Source: Chania multitudinisentens RB-25
GTDB lineage: Bacteria; Pseudomonadota; Gammaproteobacteria; Enterobacterales; Enterobacteriaceae
Reading direction: 5' to 3'
Length of the DNA: 64,000 nucleotides
NCBI RefSeq assembly: GCF_000520015.2
Contig: NZ_CP007044.2
Location: 4,898,001 to 4,962,000 of the forward strand
Below the pieces are notes generated by a model that worked only from the letters and a program-made list of their open reading frames with translations, had not been told where the DNA came from and ran no database searches. Numbering within the stretch: position 1 is the first letter of the stretch; each line of letters opens with the position of its first letter. Shown piece after piece: positions 1 to 8,939 of this stretch. The translations under genes were made by a program, and so were the position numbers.

Positions 1-408
1 GGCTTTGCCGGTGACGCGCACTTCATCCCCTTGAATCTGTGCCTGTACTTTCAGCTTGCTGTCTTTAATCAGCTTCACAATTTTCTTCGCCAACGTAGTT
101 TCAATGCCTTGCTTGAGCTTGGCTTCAACGCTGTAGGTTTTACCACTGTGGGTCAGTTCTTCCGGGATTTCCAGAGCCCCACCATCAATGCTGCGCTTGC
201 TCAGTTTCTCGCGCAGAATATCCAGCAGTTGCTGCACCTGGAAGTCTGATTCACTTGCCACTTTGATGCTTTCATTTTTTTCGTTCAGCTCAAAACTGGC
301 CGGTACGTTACGAAAATCCCAACGCGTACTGAGATCGCGGGTCGCATTCTCAACCGCGTTGCGAACTTCCTGCATATCGATTTCGGAAACAATGTCGAAA
401 GATGGCAT
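1..408 (-). CDS. yajQ: YajQ family nucleotide-binding protein, 3' end cut by window
   Basis: The reverse strand reads MPSFDIVSEIDMQEVRNA from an ATG at 408 and stays open to the window edge. About 136 codons are present; the E. coli protein has about 163 residues, so roughly the last 27 are missing. The sequence is colinear with E. coli YajQ (DUF520), a small two-domain protein reported to bind nucleotides (cyclic di-GMP in some relatives) and tRNA. It lies divergent from panE across about 165 bp. Family assignment is secure. The cellular role in this organism cannot be read from sequence. Confidence 0.93.
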   Translation of the reverse strand, partial: MPSFDIVSEIDMQEVRNAVENATRDLSTRWDFRNVPASFELNEKNESIKVASESDFQVQQLLDILREKLSKRSIDGGALEIPEELTHSGKTYSVEAKLKQGIETTLAKKIVKLIKDSKLKVQAQIQGDEVRVTGKA

Positions 409-573
409 ACTTCTTCCTTTTGAATGAGCGCCTAAGCGATTTCGATGCGATGCATAATACCTTCTTTACTACCACAGGCAAAACCCCGATGCCACCGTTG
501 AACAAGACGTATAGCGACAGAAATGCCTATAATCAGAGAGATCAGCGGTATTCCCGGACACCAAGGAGATTGA

Positions 574-1485
574 ATGAAAATAACCATTCTTGGTTGCGGT
601 GCGCTCGGACAACTTTGGCTTTCCCGGCTTTATCAGCAAGGGCATGATGTACAAGGCTGGTTACGGGTTCCCCAACCATTTTGTGCAGTGAACATCATTG
701 AGCCCGATGGCACATCGTTCAACCGCAATTTGCCAACCAACGATCCTGAACACCTCGCACAAAGTGAACTGTTGCTGGTAACGCTAAAAGCCTGGCAAGT
801 TTCTGGTGCAGTCACTGCACTGTTACCCAAGCTAAATCCACACTGCGCCATATTGTTACTGCACAACGGCATGGGAACTCAGGACGAACTGCCAGCGCAC
901 AATCAACCGATACTGCAAGGGACAACGACCCATGCCGCACGTCATGATGGCAACACTATCATTCACGTAGCTAACGGCGTTACCCATATTGGCCCAGCTT
1001 CGCGGCAAGCCATGCACCTCAGCCATCTGGCAGAAATGCTGCATCAAGCGCTCCCGGACGTTGCCTGGCACAACCACATCGCTTCTGCCAGTTGGCGTAA
1101 ACTGGCGGTCAATTGTGTGATCAACCCATTAACTGTGCTGTATAACTGCCACAATGGTGATTTACAGCGTTACCCGGAACAGATAGAAACCCTCTGTCGC
1201 GAAGTGGCCAGCGTGATGGAAATGGAAGGCCACCATACTTCGTGTGAAGGGCTGATGTCCTATGTTATGCAGGTCATTCAGCTTACTGCGGACAATGTCT
1301 CCTCAATGCTACAGGATATTCGAGCTCAACGGCATACCGAGATCGATTATATTACCGGGTATTTGCTGCGCCGTGGCCGTAGCCATGGCATTCCTCTGCC
1401 AGAAAATACCCGCCTGTTCGAATTGATTAAACAAAAGGAAAATGAATATGAGCGTGTCGGTGTTGGTTTGCCTAGCACCTGGTAG
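574..1485 (+). CDS. panE: 2-dehydropantoate 2-reductase (ketopantoate reductase)
   Basis: 303 residues, the usual length. PanE reduces ketopantoate to pantoate with NADPH in the cytoplasm, for pantothenate and coenzyme A synthesis. The N-terminus carries the Rossmann motif GCGALG (residues 7-12) after strand MKITIL. The middle carries the family segment WRKLAVNCVINPLT with the catalytic lysine. An AAGGAG ribosome site lies 7 bases before the ATG at 574. The 3' end overlaps yajL by 38 bp, as these two genes are also coupled in E. coli, so they are probably cotranscribed. Confidence 0.96.
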   Translation: MKITILGCGALGQLWLSRLYQQGHDVQGWLRVPQPFCAVNIIEPDGTSFNRNLPTNDPEHLAQSELLLVTLKAWQVSGAVTALLPKLNPHCAILLLHNGMGTQDELPAHNQPILQGTTTHAARHDGNTIIHVANGVTHIGPASRQAMHLSHLAEMLHQALPDVAWHNHIASASWRKLAVNCVINPLTVLYNCHNGDLQRYPEQIETLCREVASVMEMEGHHTSCEGLMSYVMQVIQLTADNVSSMLQDIRAQRHTEIDYITGYLLRRGRSHGIPLPENTRLFELIKQKENEYERVGVGLPSTW

Positions 1486-2038
1486 CGAAGAAACAGAAGC
1501 CGTTACCACTATCGATCTGCTGGTGCGTGCCGGGGCCAGCGTCACCACCGCCAGCGTAGCCAGTGATGGCAACCTGACCATCATCTGCTCACGCGGCGTA
1601 AAGCTGCTGGCTGACGCCCCGCTGGTGGCGATCGTTGACGAACCGTTCGACGCCATTGTCCTCCCTGGTGGGCTGAAGGGAGCAGAATGCTTCCGCGATA
1701 GCCCACTGTTGGTAGAAAAAGTCCGCCAGATGCATCTGCAAGGTAAAATCGTTGCTGCCATCTGCGCCGCCCCTGCGCTGGTGTTGCAGCATCACAAACT
1801 GTTTCCGGTGGGGAACATGACCGGCTTTCCCAGCCTGAAAGCACTGATCCCACAGGAGCAGTGGCTGGAAAGACGCGTCGCCTATGATGCACGCGTCAAC
1901 CTACTCACCAGCCAGGGACCGGGTACCTCGATGGAATTTGCTCTGAAGCTGATCGATTTACTTTTAGGCAAAGCCAAGGCCGCGGAAGTCGCAGCACAGT
2001 TAGTCCTGATCCCTAATATGTATGATTTCAGCGATTAA
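1448..2038 (+). CDS. yajL: Protein deglycase / oxidative-stress chaperone, DJ-1/PfpI family
   Basis: 196 residues from the ATG at 1448. An ATG two codons upstream (1442) is also open, but 1448 gives the E. coli N-terminus (MS-S-LVCLAPGSEETEAV). YajL is a cytoplasmic DJ-1 homologue reported as a covalent chaperone and as a deglycase for methylglyoxal-modified groups. The nucleophile-elbow cysteine is visible in AAICAAPALVL, and the acidic partner in GSEETEA. The gene starts inside the end of panE, which implies translational coupling. A hairpin at 2041-2075 follows the stop. Confidence 0.95.
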   Translation: MSVSVLVCLAPGSEETEAVTTIDLLVRAGASVTTASVASDGNLTIICSRGVKLLADAPLVAIVDEPFDAIVLPGGLKGAECFRDSPLLVEKVRQMHLQGKIVAAICAAPALVLQHHKLFPVGNMTGFPSLKALIPQEQWLERRVAYDARVNLLTSQGPGTSMEFALKLIDLLLGKAKAAEVAAQLVLIPNMYDFSD

Positions 2039-2040
2039 TC

Positions 2041-2075
2041 TTTTACCGGCAAGCTTGCACCGCCTGCCGGTAAAA
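2041..2075. terminator. Bidirectional hairpin between convergent yajL and DUF4198 gene
   Basis: The 11-base arms TTTTACCGGCA (2041-2051) and TGCCGGTAAAA (2065-2075) are perfectly complementary around a 13-base loop. The hairpin lies between the yajL stop (2038) and the stop of the facing gene (2080). The T and A runs inside the arms let it serve either direction. Confidence 0.75.
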
Positions 2076-2079
2076 CCCA

Positions 2080-2871
2080 TTATTCGCTGATAGTAAAAGT
2101 CAACGTTGAAGCCAATACCGATTCATCACACTTTGCCGTATCTGCGTAGGGCAGCTTGTGTTCGGTTTCCACCACCCAATAACCGGCTTTCAACGGATAC
2201 ACATTCACTTTACCCTTGCTATCAGTATGATTCAAAAAAGCTTTTGCATGACTGTGAGCGTGCCCATGTTGTTCATGCCGATCGCCAAAACCAGCAAAGG
2301 TAGCGGTTACTGCGGCTTTCTTAAGTGGTTTACCGTCATACCACACCTGTATCGGTAATGGCTGCCCTGGTTTGATCGTTGCCGGGTTAGCCAATGGAAT
2401 AATTTCCAGTTTCAGCCCCTGCGGTTGGCTGATAACGGCGGTATCGGTTGCCCCATCCACATTCAGAATGCTTTTACCAAACATAGAAGCCTGCTCACAG
2501 TACAACGCATCCGGCATTTCCACTTTAGTCTGCTGTTTCCAACCAGCGTTATTCTTTGACCAATAGGTCGGTTTATAAATCGCAATCGCAGCATAGCTCC
2601 CTTTTGTTACAGGTTTTTCTGTCACGAATTGATAATTTTCTTTACCGGGTTGCAATGCCAGATCACCATTTTCACCCACTAAATGCGCTGGGGCGAAGAT
2701 ATGCAGGCGATCGGCAGGGATAGCTTCTGCGGTTGGAAACTCATCGCCATAGCCAATTTCGACCATACCGTGATTCTCCGCGGTAGGTAACGCATTTACC
2801 CACAGTGAATGGGCATACGTGTGGCCAATAAACATCAAAGGCATTACTGCCGCTAACTGCTTTAATTTCAT
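2080..2871 (-). CDS. Periplasmic DUF4198 protein, likely metal-binding
   Basis: 263 residues. Residues 1-20 form a signal peptide ending HTYA, so cleavage would leave His21 as the first residue of the mature protein (HSLWVNALP). A histidine cluster lies at about residues 199-215 (His 199, 202, 204, 206, 208, 215). The sequence fits the DUF4198 family, which includes nickel-binding components near energy-coupling-factor nickel/cobalt transporters and often starts with His-x-x-Trp. No transporter is adjacent here. The gene is an insertion in the yajL-thiI order relative to E. coli and faces yajL. Export and a histidine-rich loop are seen; metal binding is inference, and the metal is unknown. 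Confidence 0.8.
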   Translation of the reverse strand: MKLKQLAAVMPLMFIGHTYAHSLWVNALPTAENHGMVEIGYGDEFPTAEAIPADRLHIFAPAHLVGENGDLALQPGKENYQFVTEKPVTKGSYAAIAIYKPTYWSKNNAGWKQQTKVEMPDALYCEQASMFGKSILNVDGATDTAVISQPQGLKLEIIPLANPATIKPGQPLPIQVWYDGKPLKKAAVTATFAGFGDRHEQHGHAHSHAKAFLNHTDSKGKVNVYPLKAGYWVVETEHKLPYADTAKCDESVLASTLTFTISE

Positions 2872-2994
2872 AACTGTTACCTTTATTTACCAATTTTAGA
2901 TATGTTATAACGTAACACAAAATGAAAGCAAGCTTAGACCATAGACGTAAATTCATCAGGAATGGTAAAAAGGAGATAACCTGGGGAAATGGCA

Positions 2995-3017
2995 GAGGAC
3001 GAGACAGCCTCGTCCTC
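2995..3017 (-). terminator. Hairpin downstream of thiI
   Basis: The arms GAGGACGAG (2995-3003) and CTCGTCCTC (3009-3017) are perfectly complementary with a 5-base loop, starting 9 bases beyond the thiI stop. There is no U-run behind the stem, so it may act as a 3' stabiliser rather than a classical terminator. Confidence 0.5.
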
Positions 3018-3025
3018 CTTGAAGA

Positions 3026-4474
3026 TTATGGGCGATACACTTTGACGTTAGCGTAGCCTTGTTCAAGCAGATACAAAGCCTGTAAACGGCTCATCACACC
3101 GCGATCGCAATACAGCAGATAGGTCTTGCTCTGATCGAGCTCGCTAAACTGGCTGCTCAGTTTATAAAACGGTAGCGATTTAACCTCAATCTGCGCCAAT
3201 TGCAGCGGCTTATCTTCCTGCTCATCAATGGAACGGATATCCAGAATCACTTCATCCGCTGCAAATTCAGCAACGGTTTCAACTTCAGTCACCTGCTCCT
3301 GAGCTTCTGCGGCAATAGTACGAATATCCACATTACGTGCTTCACGCACCACTCGCTCCAGAATTTCGAAGTCAAAGTTACCTTCTTCTTCTTCAATCTT
3401 GGCTTTAACCGCTTTGACCGTCGGGTTCTTCGAGATTACCCCACAATATTCCGGCATAGTTTTAGCAAAATCCTCCGTACCAATCTCGCGTGCAACATTG
3501 ATAATGTGCTCTTTATCGTGCGAAATCAGCGGGCGCAGAATCAGCGTATCGGAAGCATTGTCGATCAGGCGCAAATTAGTGAGCGTCTGGCTGGATACCT
3601 GGCCCAGCGCTTCACCAGTCACCAGCGCCTGCACGCCATAACGCTCTGCTACCAGGGAAGCGGCACGTACCATCATGCGCTTGAGCACCACCCCCATCTG
3701 GCCGTCATCCACCTTTTCCAGAATCTCAGCGACTACCGGCTCAAAATCGATTGCGACGAAACGCACCTTGTGCGAACTAGCGAAACGGTTCCACAGATAA
3801 TAAGCCACCTGTTTGACGCCAATTTCATGCGCGGCGCCACCTAAATTAAAGAAGCAATAATGCACGCGGCAACCACGGCGCATCAGCATGTAGCTGGAAA
3901 CACCGGAGTCAAATCCGCCGGAAATCAGCGACAACACATCTTCCTGCGTACCAATCGGGTAACCACCAATCCCTGCATAGCGGGCTTTCACCAGCATCAG
4001 CTTGTCATCTTCAATTTCCAGATTCACGGTCACCTGTGGATGCGACAGCTTAACGCGCGCGCTTTCAATATGCTGGTTCAACCCACCACCCACGTAGCGT
4101 TCAACGTCCTGTGAACTGAACTCGTGCTTGCCACGGCGCTTAACGCGCACGCAGAAAGTTTTGCCTGCCAGTTGCTCACGATAGGCTTCCAGCGTCTGCT
4201 CAAAGATATGGTGCACATCGGTGTAAGCACGATCTTCCACTTCCAGAATATGATGAATACCGGGAATGCGGGTCAATGCCTCGGCGATCGCCGGGCGCTG
4301 ATTTTCATCTTTGGCACGCACCTCGATGAAATCCCAATGGCGGACCACCGCCAGCGTTTCATCATATTGCTTCAGTACATTGCGGATATTGGTCGTCAGA
4401 ATCTTAATGAAGCGCAAGCGCACAGATTGACTCTTGATGGTGATTTCTGGGAATAATTTAATGATAAACTTCAT
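3026..4474 (-). CDS. thiI: tRNA 4-thiouridine synthase / thiazole sulfur carrier ThiI
   Basis: 482 residues, exactly the E. coli length, using the ATG at 4474 (MKFIIKLFPEIT); the frame is open further upstream but without homology. ThiI makes s4U at tRNA position 8 and transfers sulfur to ThiS for thiazole synthesis. The order is an N-terminal ferredoxin-like/THUMP region, the PP-loop SGGFDSG near residue 183, then a C-terminal rhodanese domain with the sulfur-carrying cysteine in YCDRGVMSR. It is divergent from xseB across 180 bp. Confidence 0.97.
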   Translation of the reverse strand: MKFIIKLFPEITIKSQSVRLRFIKILTTNIRNVLKQYDETLAVVRHWDFIEVRAKDENQRPAIAEALTRIPGIHHILEVEDRAYTDVHHIFEQTLEAYREQLAGKTFCVRVKRRGKHEFSSQDVERYVGGGLNQHIESARVKLSHPQVTVNLEIEDDKLMLVKARYAGIGGYPIGTQEDVLSLISGGFDSGVSSYMLMRRGCRVHYCFFNLGGAAHEIGVKQVAYYLWNRFASSHKVRFVAIDFEPVVAEILEKVDDGQMGVVLKRMMVRAASLVAERYGVQALVTGEALGQVSSQTLTNLRLIDNASDTLILRPLISHDKEHIINVAREIGTEDFAKTMPEYCGVISKNPTVKAVKAKIEEEEGNFDFEILERVVREARNVDIRTIAAEAQEQVTEVETVAEFAADEVILDIRSIDEQEDKPLQLAQIEVKSLPFYKLSSQFSELDQSKTYLLYCDRGVMSRLQALYLLEQGYANVKVYRP

Positions 4475-4654
4475 GGCGGTTTTTATTGCCTGATAAGAAT
4501 GACGGGGATATTCGGTATACAATGGCGGCAAGTATATCACTATCTGTTTGTATGCCGTGCACAAAACCATACATTCACGCCATGATTTACTGATCAAGAT
4601 CCGCTAGGATAGGCTCTGATACCCCTGTTCATATGATGATGTAACAAGAAAACT

Positions 4655-4918
4655 ATGCCGAAAAAACATACACAATCAGACAGCACAGAGCAAAACATCA
4701 GCTTTGAAAACTCCCTCAGCGAACTCGAGCGTATCGTGGCACGTCTGGAATCCGGCGAACTGCCGCTGGAAGACGCGTTGAACGAATTCGAGCGGGGTGT
4801 ACAACTGGCACGTCAGGGCCAACAGAAATTGCAACAAGCAGAACAGCGCGTCCACATTTTGCTCAACGATAGCCATGACGACGCTGCTCTCGCCCCTTTT
4901 ACCCCGGACGCTGAGTAA
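4655..4918 (+). CDS. xseB: Exodeoxyribonuclease VII small subunit
   Basis: 87 residues (E. coli 80). The core FENSLSELERIVARLESGE followed by LEDALNEFERG is the XseB signature. It partners XseA, which is not in this window, to degrade single-stranded DNA in the cytoplasm. It is the first gene of the xseB-ispA-dxs run: ispA starts 5 bp after its stop, as in E. coli. Confidence 0.96.
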   Translation: MPKKHTQSDSTEQNISFENSLSELERIVARLESGELPLEDALNEFERGVQLARQGQQKLQQAEQRVHILLNDSHDDAALAPFTPDAE

Positions 4919-4923
4919 TTACG

Positions 4924-5826
4924 ATGCCTGATTTTCATCAGCAGTTACAGGCTTTCCGCCAGCGCAGCGATCGTGCGTTACTGGACTATATCGCACCGTT
5001 GCCGTTCAATAATGGCAAGATGGTGGAAGCAATGCGCCACGGTGCGTTGCTGGGCGGCAAGCGTCTGCGCCCGTTCCTGGTTTATGCAACCGGGCAAATG
5101 TTTGGTCTGGCGCTGAATAATCTGGATGCTCCCGCTGCTGCGGTGGAATGTATTCACGCCTACTCGCTGATACATGACGATTTACCGGCGATGGATGATG
5201 ACGATCTGCGCCGTGGCCAGCCAACCTGCCACGTCAAGTTTGGTGAAGCCAATGCCATTCTGGCGGGCGATGCCCTGCAAACATTGGCATTTTCGATTTT
5301 AGCCGATGCCGATATGCCCGATGTCGCCATGCGCGATCGGCTGGCTATGATCTCTGAGTTGGCAAGCGCCAGCGGCGTTGCTGGCATGTGTGGCGGCCAA
5401 TCGCTGGATCTCGAAGCCGAAGGCCAACACATCGGCCTGGCAGCGCTGGAACAGATCCATCGCCATAAAACCGGCGCACTCATTCGCGCCTCGGTTCGCC
5501 TGGGAGCGTTAGCGGCCGGTGAACAAGGCCGTGCCGCACTGCCACTGCTTGATCGTTACGCAGCCGCAATCGGCCTGGCATTCCAAGTGCAGGATGATAT
5601 TTTGGATGTTGTAGGCGAAACCGAAAAAATCGGTAAACGCCAAGGATCGGATCAACAACACGGAAAGAGTACCTACCCGGCCTTGCTTGGGCTTGACAGC
5701 GCGCGGGCAAAGGCGTGGGATCTCTATCAGGAAGCGTTGGCGGCGTTAGAATCTTTGGCAGCGCAATCTTACAATACTGCGCCATTACGTGCGTTAGCCA
5801 GCTTCATTATTGAACGTGACAATTAA
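4924..5826 (+). CDS. ispA: Farnesyl diphosphate synthase (geranyltranstransferase)
   Basis: 300 residues (E. coli 299). IspA condenses isopentenyl diphosphate with dimethylallyl and then geranyl diphosphate to give farnesyl diphosphate. The first aspartate-rich motif is HDDLPAMDDDD near residue 82, the second is QDDILD near residue 224, and the substrate-binding GGKRLRP is near residue 44. The gene lies between xseB and dxs, so isoprenoid precursor supply and chain elongation share a transcript. Confidence 0.97.
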   Translation: MPDFHQQLQAFRQRSDRALLDYIAPLPFNNGKMVEAMRHGALLGGKRLRPFLVYATGQMFGLALNNLDAPAAAVECIHAYSLIHDDLPAMDDDDLRRGQPTCHVKFGEANAILAGDALQTLAFSILADADMPDVAMRDRLAMISELASASGVAGMCGGQSLDLEAEGQHIGLAALEQIHRHKTGALIRASVRLGALAAGEQGRAALPLLDRYAAAIGLAFQVQDDILDVVGETEKIGKRQGSDQQHGKSTYPALLGLDSARAKAWDLYQEALAALESLAAQSYNTAPLRALASFIIERDN

Positions 5827-5834
5827 CGCGTGAC

Positions 5835-5875
5835 GTTATACCCAAGTACTTCGCTCTTAAAGGCGCAGGTATAAC
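5835..5875. repeat. Inverted repeat in the ispA-dxs spacer
   Basis: GTTATACC (5835-5842) and GGTATAAC (5868-5875) are exact inverted copies 25 bases apart, within the 69-bp spacer before dxs. It could form a hairpin in the dxs leader or be a remnant of a palindromic repeat. No regulatory role is shown. Confidence 0.4.
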
Positions 5876-5895
5876 TCCTCTGATATGAGTATCGA

Positions 5896-7758
5896 ATGAG
5901 TCTTGATATAGCCAAATACCCGATATTGGCGCTAGCGGAAACCCCGGATGAGCTCCGCTCGTTGCCAAAAGAAAGCCTGCCGAAACTGTGTGATGAATTA
6001 CGGCAATACCTACTGGACAGCGTTAGCCGCTCCAGTGGTCACTTTGCCTCCGGGCTGGGTACCGTTGAACTGACGGTGGCACTGCACTATGTCTACAATA
6101 CCCCATTTGACCAATTGGTTTGGGACGTCGGGCATCAGGCTTATCCGCATAAAATCCTGACGGGCCGCCGCGATCGCATCGCCACTATCCGCCAGAAAAA
6201 CGGGCTGCACCCTTTCCCATGGCGCGCAGAAAGCGAATATGACGTCCTGTCTGTCGGCCACTCCTCAACCTCAATCAGCGCTGGTCTCGGCATAGCGGTA
6301 GCAGCGGCGCGTGAAGGCAAAGGCCGCCGTACCGTCTGTGTGATCGGCGATGGCGCCATCACCGCCGGCATGGCGTTTGAAGCCATGAACCACGCCGGTG
6401 ATATCACCCCTGATCTGCTGGTGGTGCTGAATGACAACGAAATGTCGATCTCCGAAAACGTCGGAGCCTTGAACAACCATCTGGCGCAGTTGCTGTCTGG
6501 CAAACTCTATTCCACGCTGCGCGAAGGCGGCAAGAAGGTGCTTTCCGGCCTGCCGCCGATCAAAGAGTTATTGAAACGGACGGAAGAACACCTGAAAGGC
6601 ATGGTGGTTCCCGGTACGCTGTTTGAAGAACTGGGCTTTAACTATATCGGCCCGGTCGATGGCCACGATGTACAAGGGTTAACAGCCACGCTGAAAAATA
6701 TGCGTGACCTGAAAGGCCCGCAGCTGCTGCATATCATGACTAAAAAAGGCCGTGGCTATGCTCCCGCAGAAAAAGACCCTATCAGCTTCCACGCGGTGCC
6801 GAAATTCGATCCCGCCAGCGGCACTTTGCCGAAAAGCGCCGATGGCCTGCCAACCTATTCGAAAATCTTTGGTGAATGGCTATGTGAAACCGCCGCCAAA
6901 GACAGCCAGTTGATGGCTATCACGCCCGCTATGCGTGAAGGTTCCGGTATGGTGCAGTTTTCACGCGATTATCCACAGCAGTATTTCGATGTGGCGATCG
7001 CCGAGCAGCACGCAGTAACCTTTGCGGCTGGCTTAGCGATTGGCGGTTACAAGCCCGTGGTAGCCATCTACTCTACCTTCTTGCAACGGGCCTACGATCA
7101 GGTGATCCACGATGTGGCGATCCAGAATCTGCCCGTCATGTTTGCCATCGATCGCGGCGGTATTGTCGGTGCCGATGGGCAAACTCACCAAGGGGCGTTT
7201 GATCTCTCCTTCCTGCGCTGCATCCCGAACATGGTGATCATGACGCCGAGCGACGAAAACGAATGTCGCCAGATGCTGTATACCGGTTACCACTATAACG
7301 GCGGCCCAAGTGCCGTGCGCTACCCACGCGGCAGCGGCACGGGTGCAACGCTGGAACCGCTGGCTGCATTAGCACTGGGCAAAGGCATTATGTGCCGTGC
7401 AGGTCAGAAAGTGGCAATCCTCAATTTCGGTACTTTGCTGCCAGAAGCCAAAAAAGCCGCGGAGGCGATGAATGCCACGCTGGTAGATATGCGTTTTGTA
7501 AAACCACTGGATGAACAGTTGGTGCTGGAAATGGCTACCAGCCACGAAGTGCTGGTTACATTGGAAGAAAATGCCATTATGGGCGGAGCAGGTAGCGGCG
7601 TTAACGAGTTGCTGATGGCAAAACGCCTGAAGGTATCGATACTGAATCTCGGCCTGCCTGATTATTTTATCCCACAGGGCAGCCAGGAAGAGATCCGCAG
7701 CGAGCTGGGGCTGGACGCCGCAGGCATTCAACGCCAAATAGAAAACTGGCTGGCATAA
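5896..7758 (+). CDS. dxs: 1-deoxy-D-xylulose-5-phosphate synthase
   Basis: 620 residues, as in E. coli. Dxs joins pyruvate and glyceraldehyde 3-phosphate in the first step of the MEP isoprenoid pathway; the product also feeds thiamine thiazole and pyridoxal synthesis. The thiamine diphosphate motif begins GDGAITAGM near residue 152 and ends in LNDNEMSIS. The transketolase-type central domain carries IAEQHAVTFAAG, and a C-terminal transketolase domain follows. The start at 5896 has only a weak ribosome site but matches the family N-terminus. Confidence 0.97.
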   Translation: MSLDIAKYPILALAETPDELRSLPKESLPKLCDELRQYLLDSVSRSSGHFASGLGTVELTVALHYVYNTPFDQLVWDVGHQAYPHKILTGRRDRIATIRQKNGLHPFPWRAESEYDVLSVGHSSTSISAGLGIAVAAAREGKGRRTVCVIGDGAITAGMAFEAMNHAGDITPDLLVVLNDNEMSISENVGALNNHLAQLLSGKLYSTLREGGKKVLSGLPPIKELLKRTEEHLKGMVVPGTLFEELGFNYIGPVDGHDVQGLTATLKNMRDLKGPQLLHIMTKKGRGYAPAEKDPISFHAVPKFDPASGTLPKSADGLPTYSKIFGEWLCETAAKDSQLMAITPAMREGSGMVQFSRDYPQQYFDVAIAEQHAVTFAAGLAIGGYKPVVAIYSTFLQRAYDQVIHDVAIQNLPVMFAIDRGGIVGADGQTHQGAFDLSFLRCIPNMVIMTPSDENECRQMLYTGYHYNGGPSAVRYPRGSGTGATLEPLAALALGKGIMCRAGQKVAILNFGTLLPEAKKAAEAMNATLVDMRFVKPLDEQLVLEMATSHEVLVTLEENAIMGGAGSGVNELLMAKRLKVSILNLGLPDYFIPQGSQEEIRSELGLDAAGIQRQIENWLA

Positions 7759-7788
7759 TTCCCCACCACGTCCTTCATCCTGTACAAA

Positions 7789-7806
7789 GGGCGCAATAAT
7801 GCGCCC
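7789..7806 (+). terminator. Hairpin between dxs and yajO
   Basis: GGGCGCA and TGCGCCC pair perfectly around an ATAA loop, 30 bases after the dxs stop. No run of T follows, so any termination would be weak and yajO may still be read from upstream. Confidence 0.4.
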
Positions 7807-7866
7807 GATATTCTTCGCTGAAACGGTCCCAATTATTCTCGTTTGCATGCTACACAGGAGAGAGAC

Positions 7867-8841
7867 ATGAAATATCTGAAACTGGGTAACACCGATCTGA
7901 ACATTTCCCGCATCTGTCTGGGCTGTATGACCTATGGTGAACCTACGCGTGGCAATCATGCCTGGACATTGCCGGAGGAAAACAGCCGCCCGTTGATTAA
8001 GCAGGCGCTGGATGTTGGCATCAATTTCTTCGATACCTCCAATAACTATTCCGATGGCAGCAGCGAAGAAATCCTTGGCCGTGCCTTGCGCAGCTATACG
8101 CGCCGCGAAGAAGTGGTAATTGCCACCAAAGTCTATAACGCCATGAGTAATCTGGAGCGTGGCCTTTCACGCCCCAAAATCATGCAATCCATTGATGACA
8201 GCCTGCAACGCTTAGGCACCGACTACGTTGATCTGCTGCAAATCCACCGCTGGGATTATGAAACCCCAATAGAAGAAACGCTGGAAGCGCTGCATGACGT
8301 AGTCAAAGCCGGTAAAGCGCGTTATATCGGTGCTTCCTCAATGTTCGCCTGGCAGTTTGCCAAAGCGCTGTATACCGCCGATCTGCACGGCTGGACGCGC
8401 TTTGTTACCATGCAAGACCAGTACAATCTGCTGCAACGCGAAGAAGAACGTGAAATGCACCCGCTGTGCGCTGCCGAAGGTATTGCAGTATTGCCCTGGA
8501 GCCCACTGGCACGCGGCCGCTTAACGCGCCCATGGGGCGAAAGCACCGCTCGGCTGGTATCCGATCACTATGGCAAAACGCTGTATGACAAAACAGAAGA
8601 GATCGACGCGCTGATTGCTGCGCGCGTGGCAAACATTGCGCAGAAACGCAGCGTCCCTCGTGCACAAGTTGCGCTGGCATGGCTACTGAGCAAACCGGTG
8701 GTCAGCGCACCGATCATTGGCGCATCGCGCAGTGAGCATCTGCAAGACGCCGTTGCCGCCGTTGAACTGGAGCTAACCGCCGAAGAGATCAACGAGCTGG
8801 AAGCGGCCTATGTGCCACATCGCGTCGTGGGTTTTGAATAA
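7867..8841 (+). CDS. yajO: Aldo-keto reductase YajO (1-deoxyxylulose-5-phosphate synthase YajO)
   Basis: 324 residues from the ATG at 7867, preceded by CAGGAGAGAGAC; an earlier ATG at 7843 is open but lacks homology. It belongs to the aldo-keto reductase superfamily: FDTSNNYSDG carries the catalytic Asp and Tyr, the lysine is in ATKVYN, and the histidine in QIHRWDY. E. coli YajO has been linked to an alternative route to deoxyxylulose 5-phosphate and to thiamine synthesis, consistent with its place next to dxs. The physiological substrate remains uncertain. Confidence 0.93.
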   Translation: MKYLKLGNTDLNISRICLGCMTYGEPTRGNHAWTLPEENSRPLIKQALDVGINFFDTSNNYSDGSSEEILGRALRSYTRREEVVIATKVYNAMSNLERGLSRPKIMQSIDDSLQRLGTDYVDLLQIHRWDYETPIEETLEALHDVVKAGKARYIGASSMFAWQFAKALYTADLHGWTRFVTMQDQYNLLQREEEREMHPLCAAEGIAVLPWSPLARGRLTRPWGESTARLVSDHYGKTLYDKTEEIDALIAARVANIAQKRSVPRAQVALAWLLSKPVVSAPIIGASRSEHLQDAVAAVELELTAEEINELEAAYVPHRVVGFE

Positions 8842-8854
8842 TATACCTGTCACA

Positions 8855-8885
8855 ATTCAGGTTATCGCCTTGAAATAACCTGAAT
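8855..8885. terminator. Hairpin between convergent yajO and pgpA (first)
   Basis: ATTCAGGTTAT (8855-8865) and ATAACCTGAAT (8875-8885) are perfect complements with a 9-base loop, 14 bases after the yajO stop. Confidence 0.65.
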
Positions 8886-8902
8886 ATAGAACCTGAAAAC
8901 AC

Positions 8903-8930
8903 TACGGAACCAAAGGCTTTTGGCTCCGTA
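8903..8930. terminator. Hairpin between convergent yajO and pgpA (second)
   Basis: TACGGAaCCAAA (8903-8914) pairs with TTTGGcTCCGTA (8919-8930), with one mismatch, ten bases beyond the pgpA stop. With the preceding hairpin it insulates the two convergent genes. Confidence 0.65.
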
Positions 8931-8939
8931 ATATCGACG

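Noticed and set aside
3200..3844. Open frame of 214 codons antisense to thiI
   Set aside because: It lies wholly within thiI, has no ribosome site and no recognisable protein features.
4475..4654. Thiamine (TPP) riboswitch between thiI and xseB
   Set aside because: The thi-box core CTGAGA ... ACC-TGA-type pattern was not found in the spacer.
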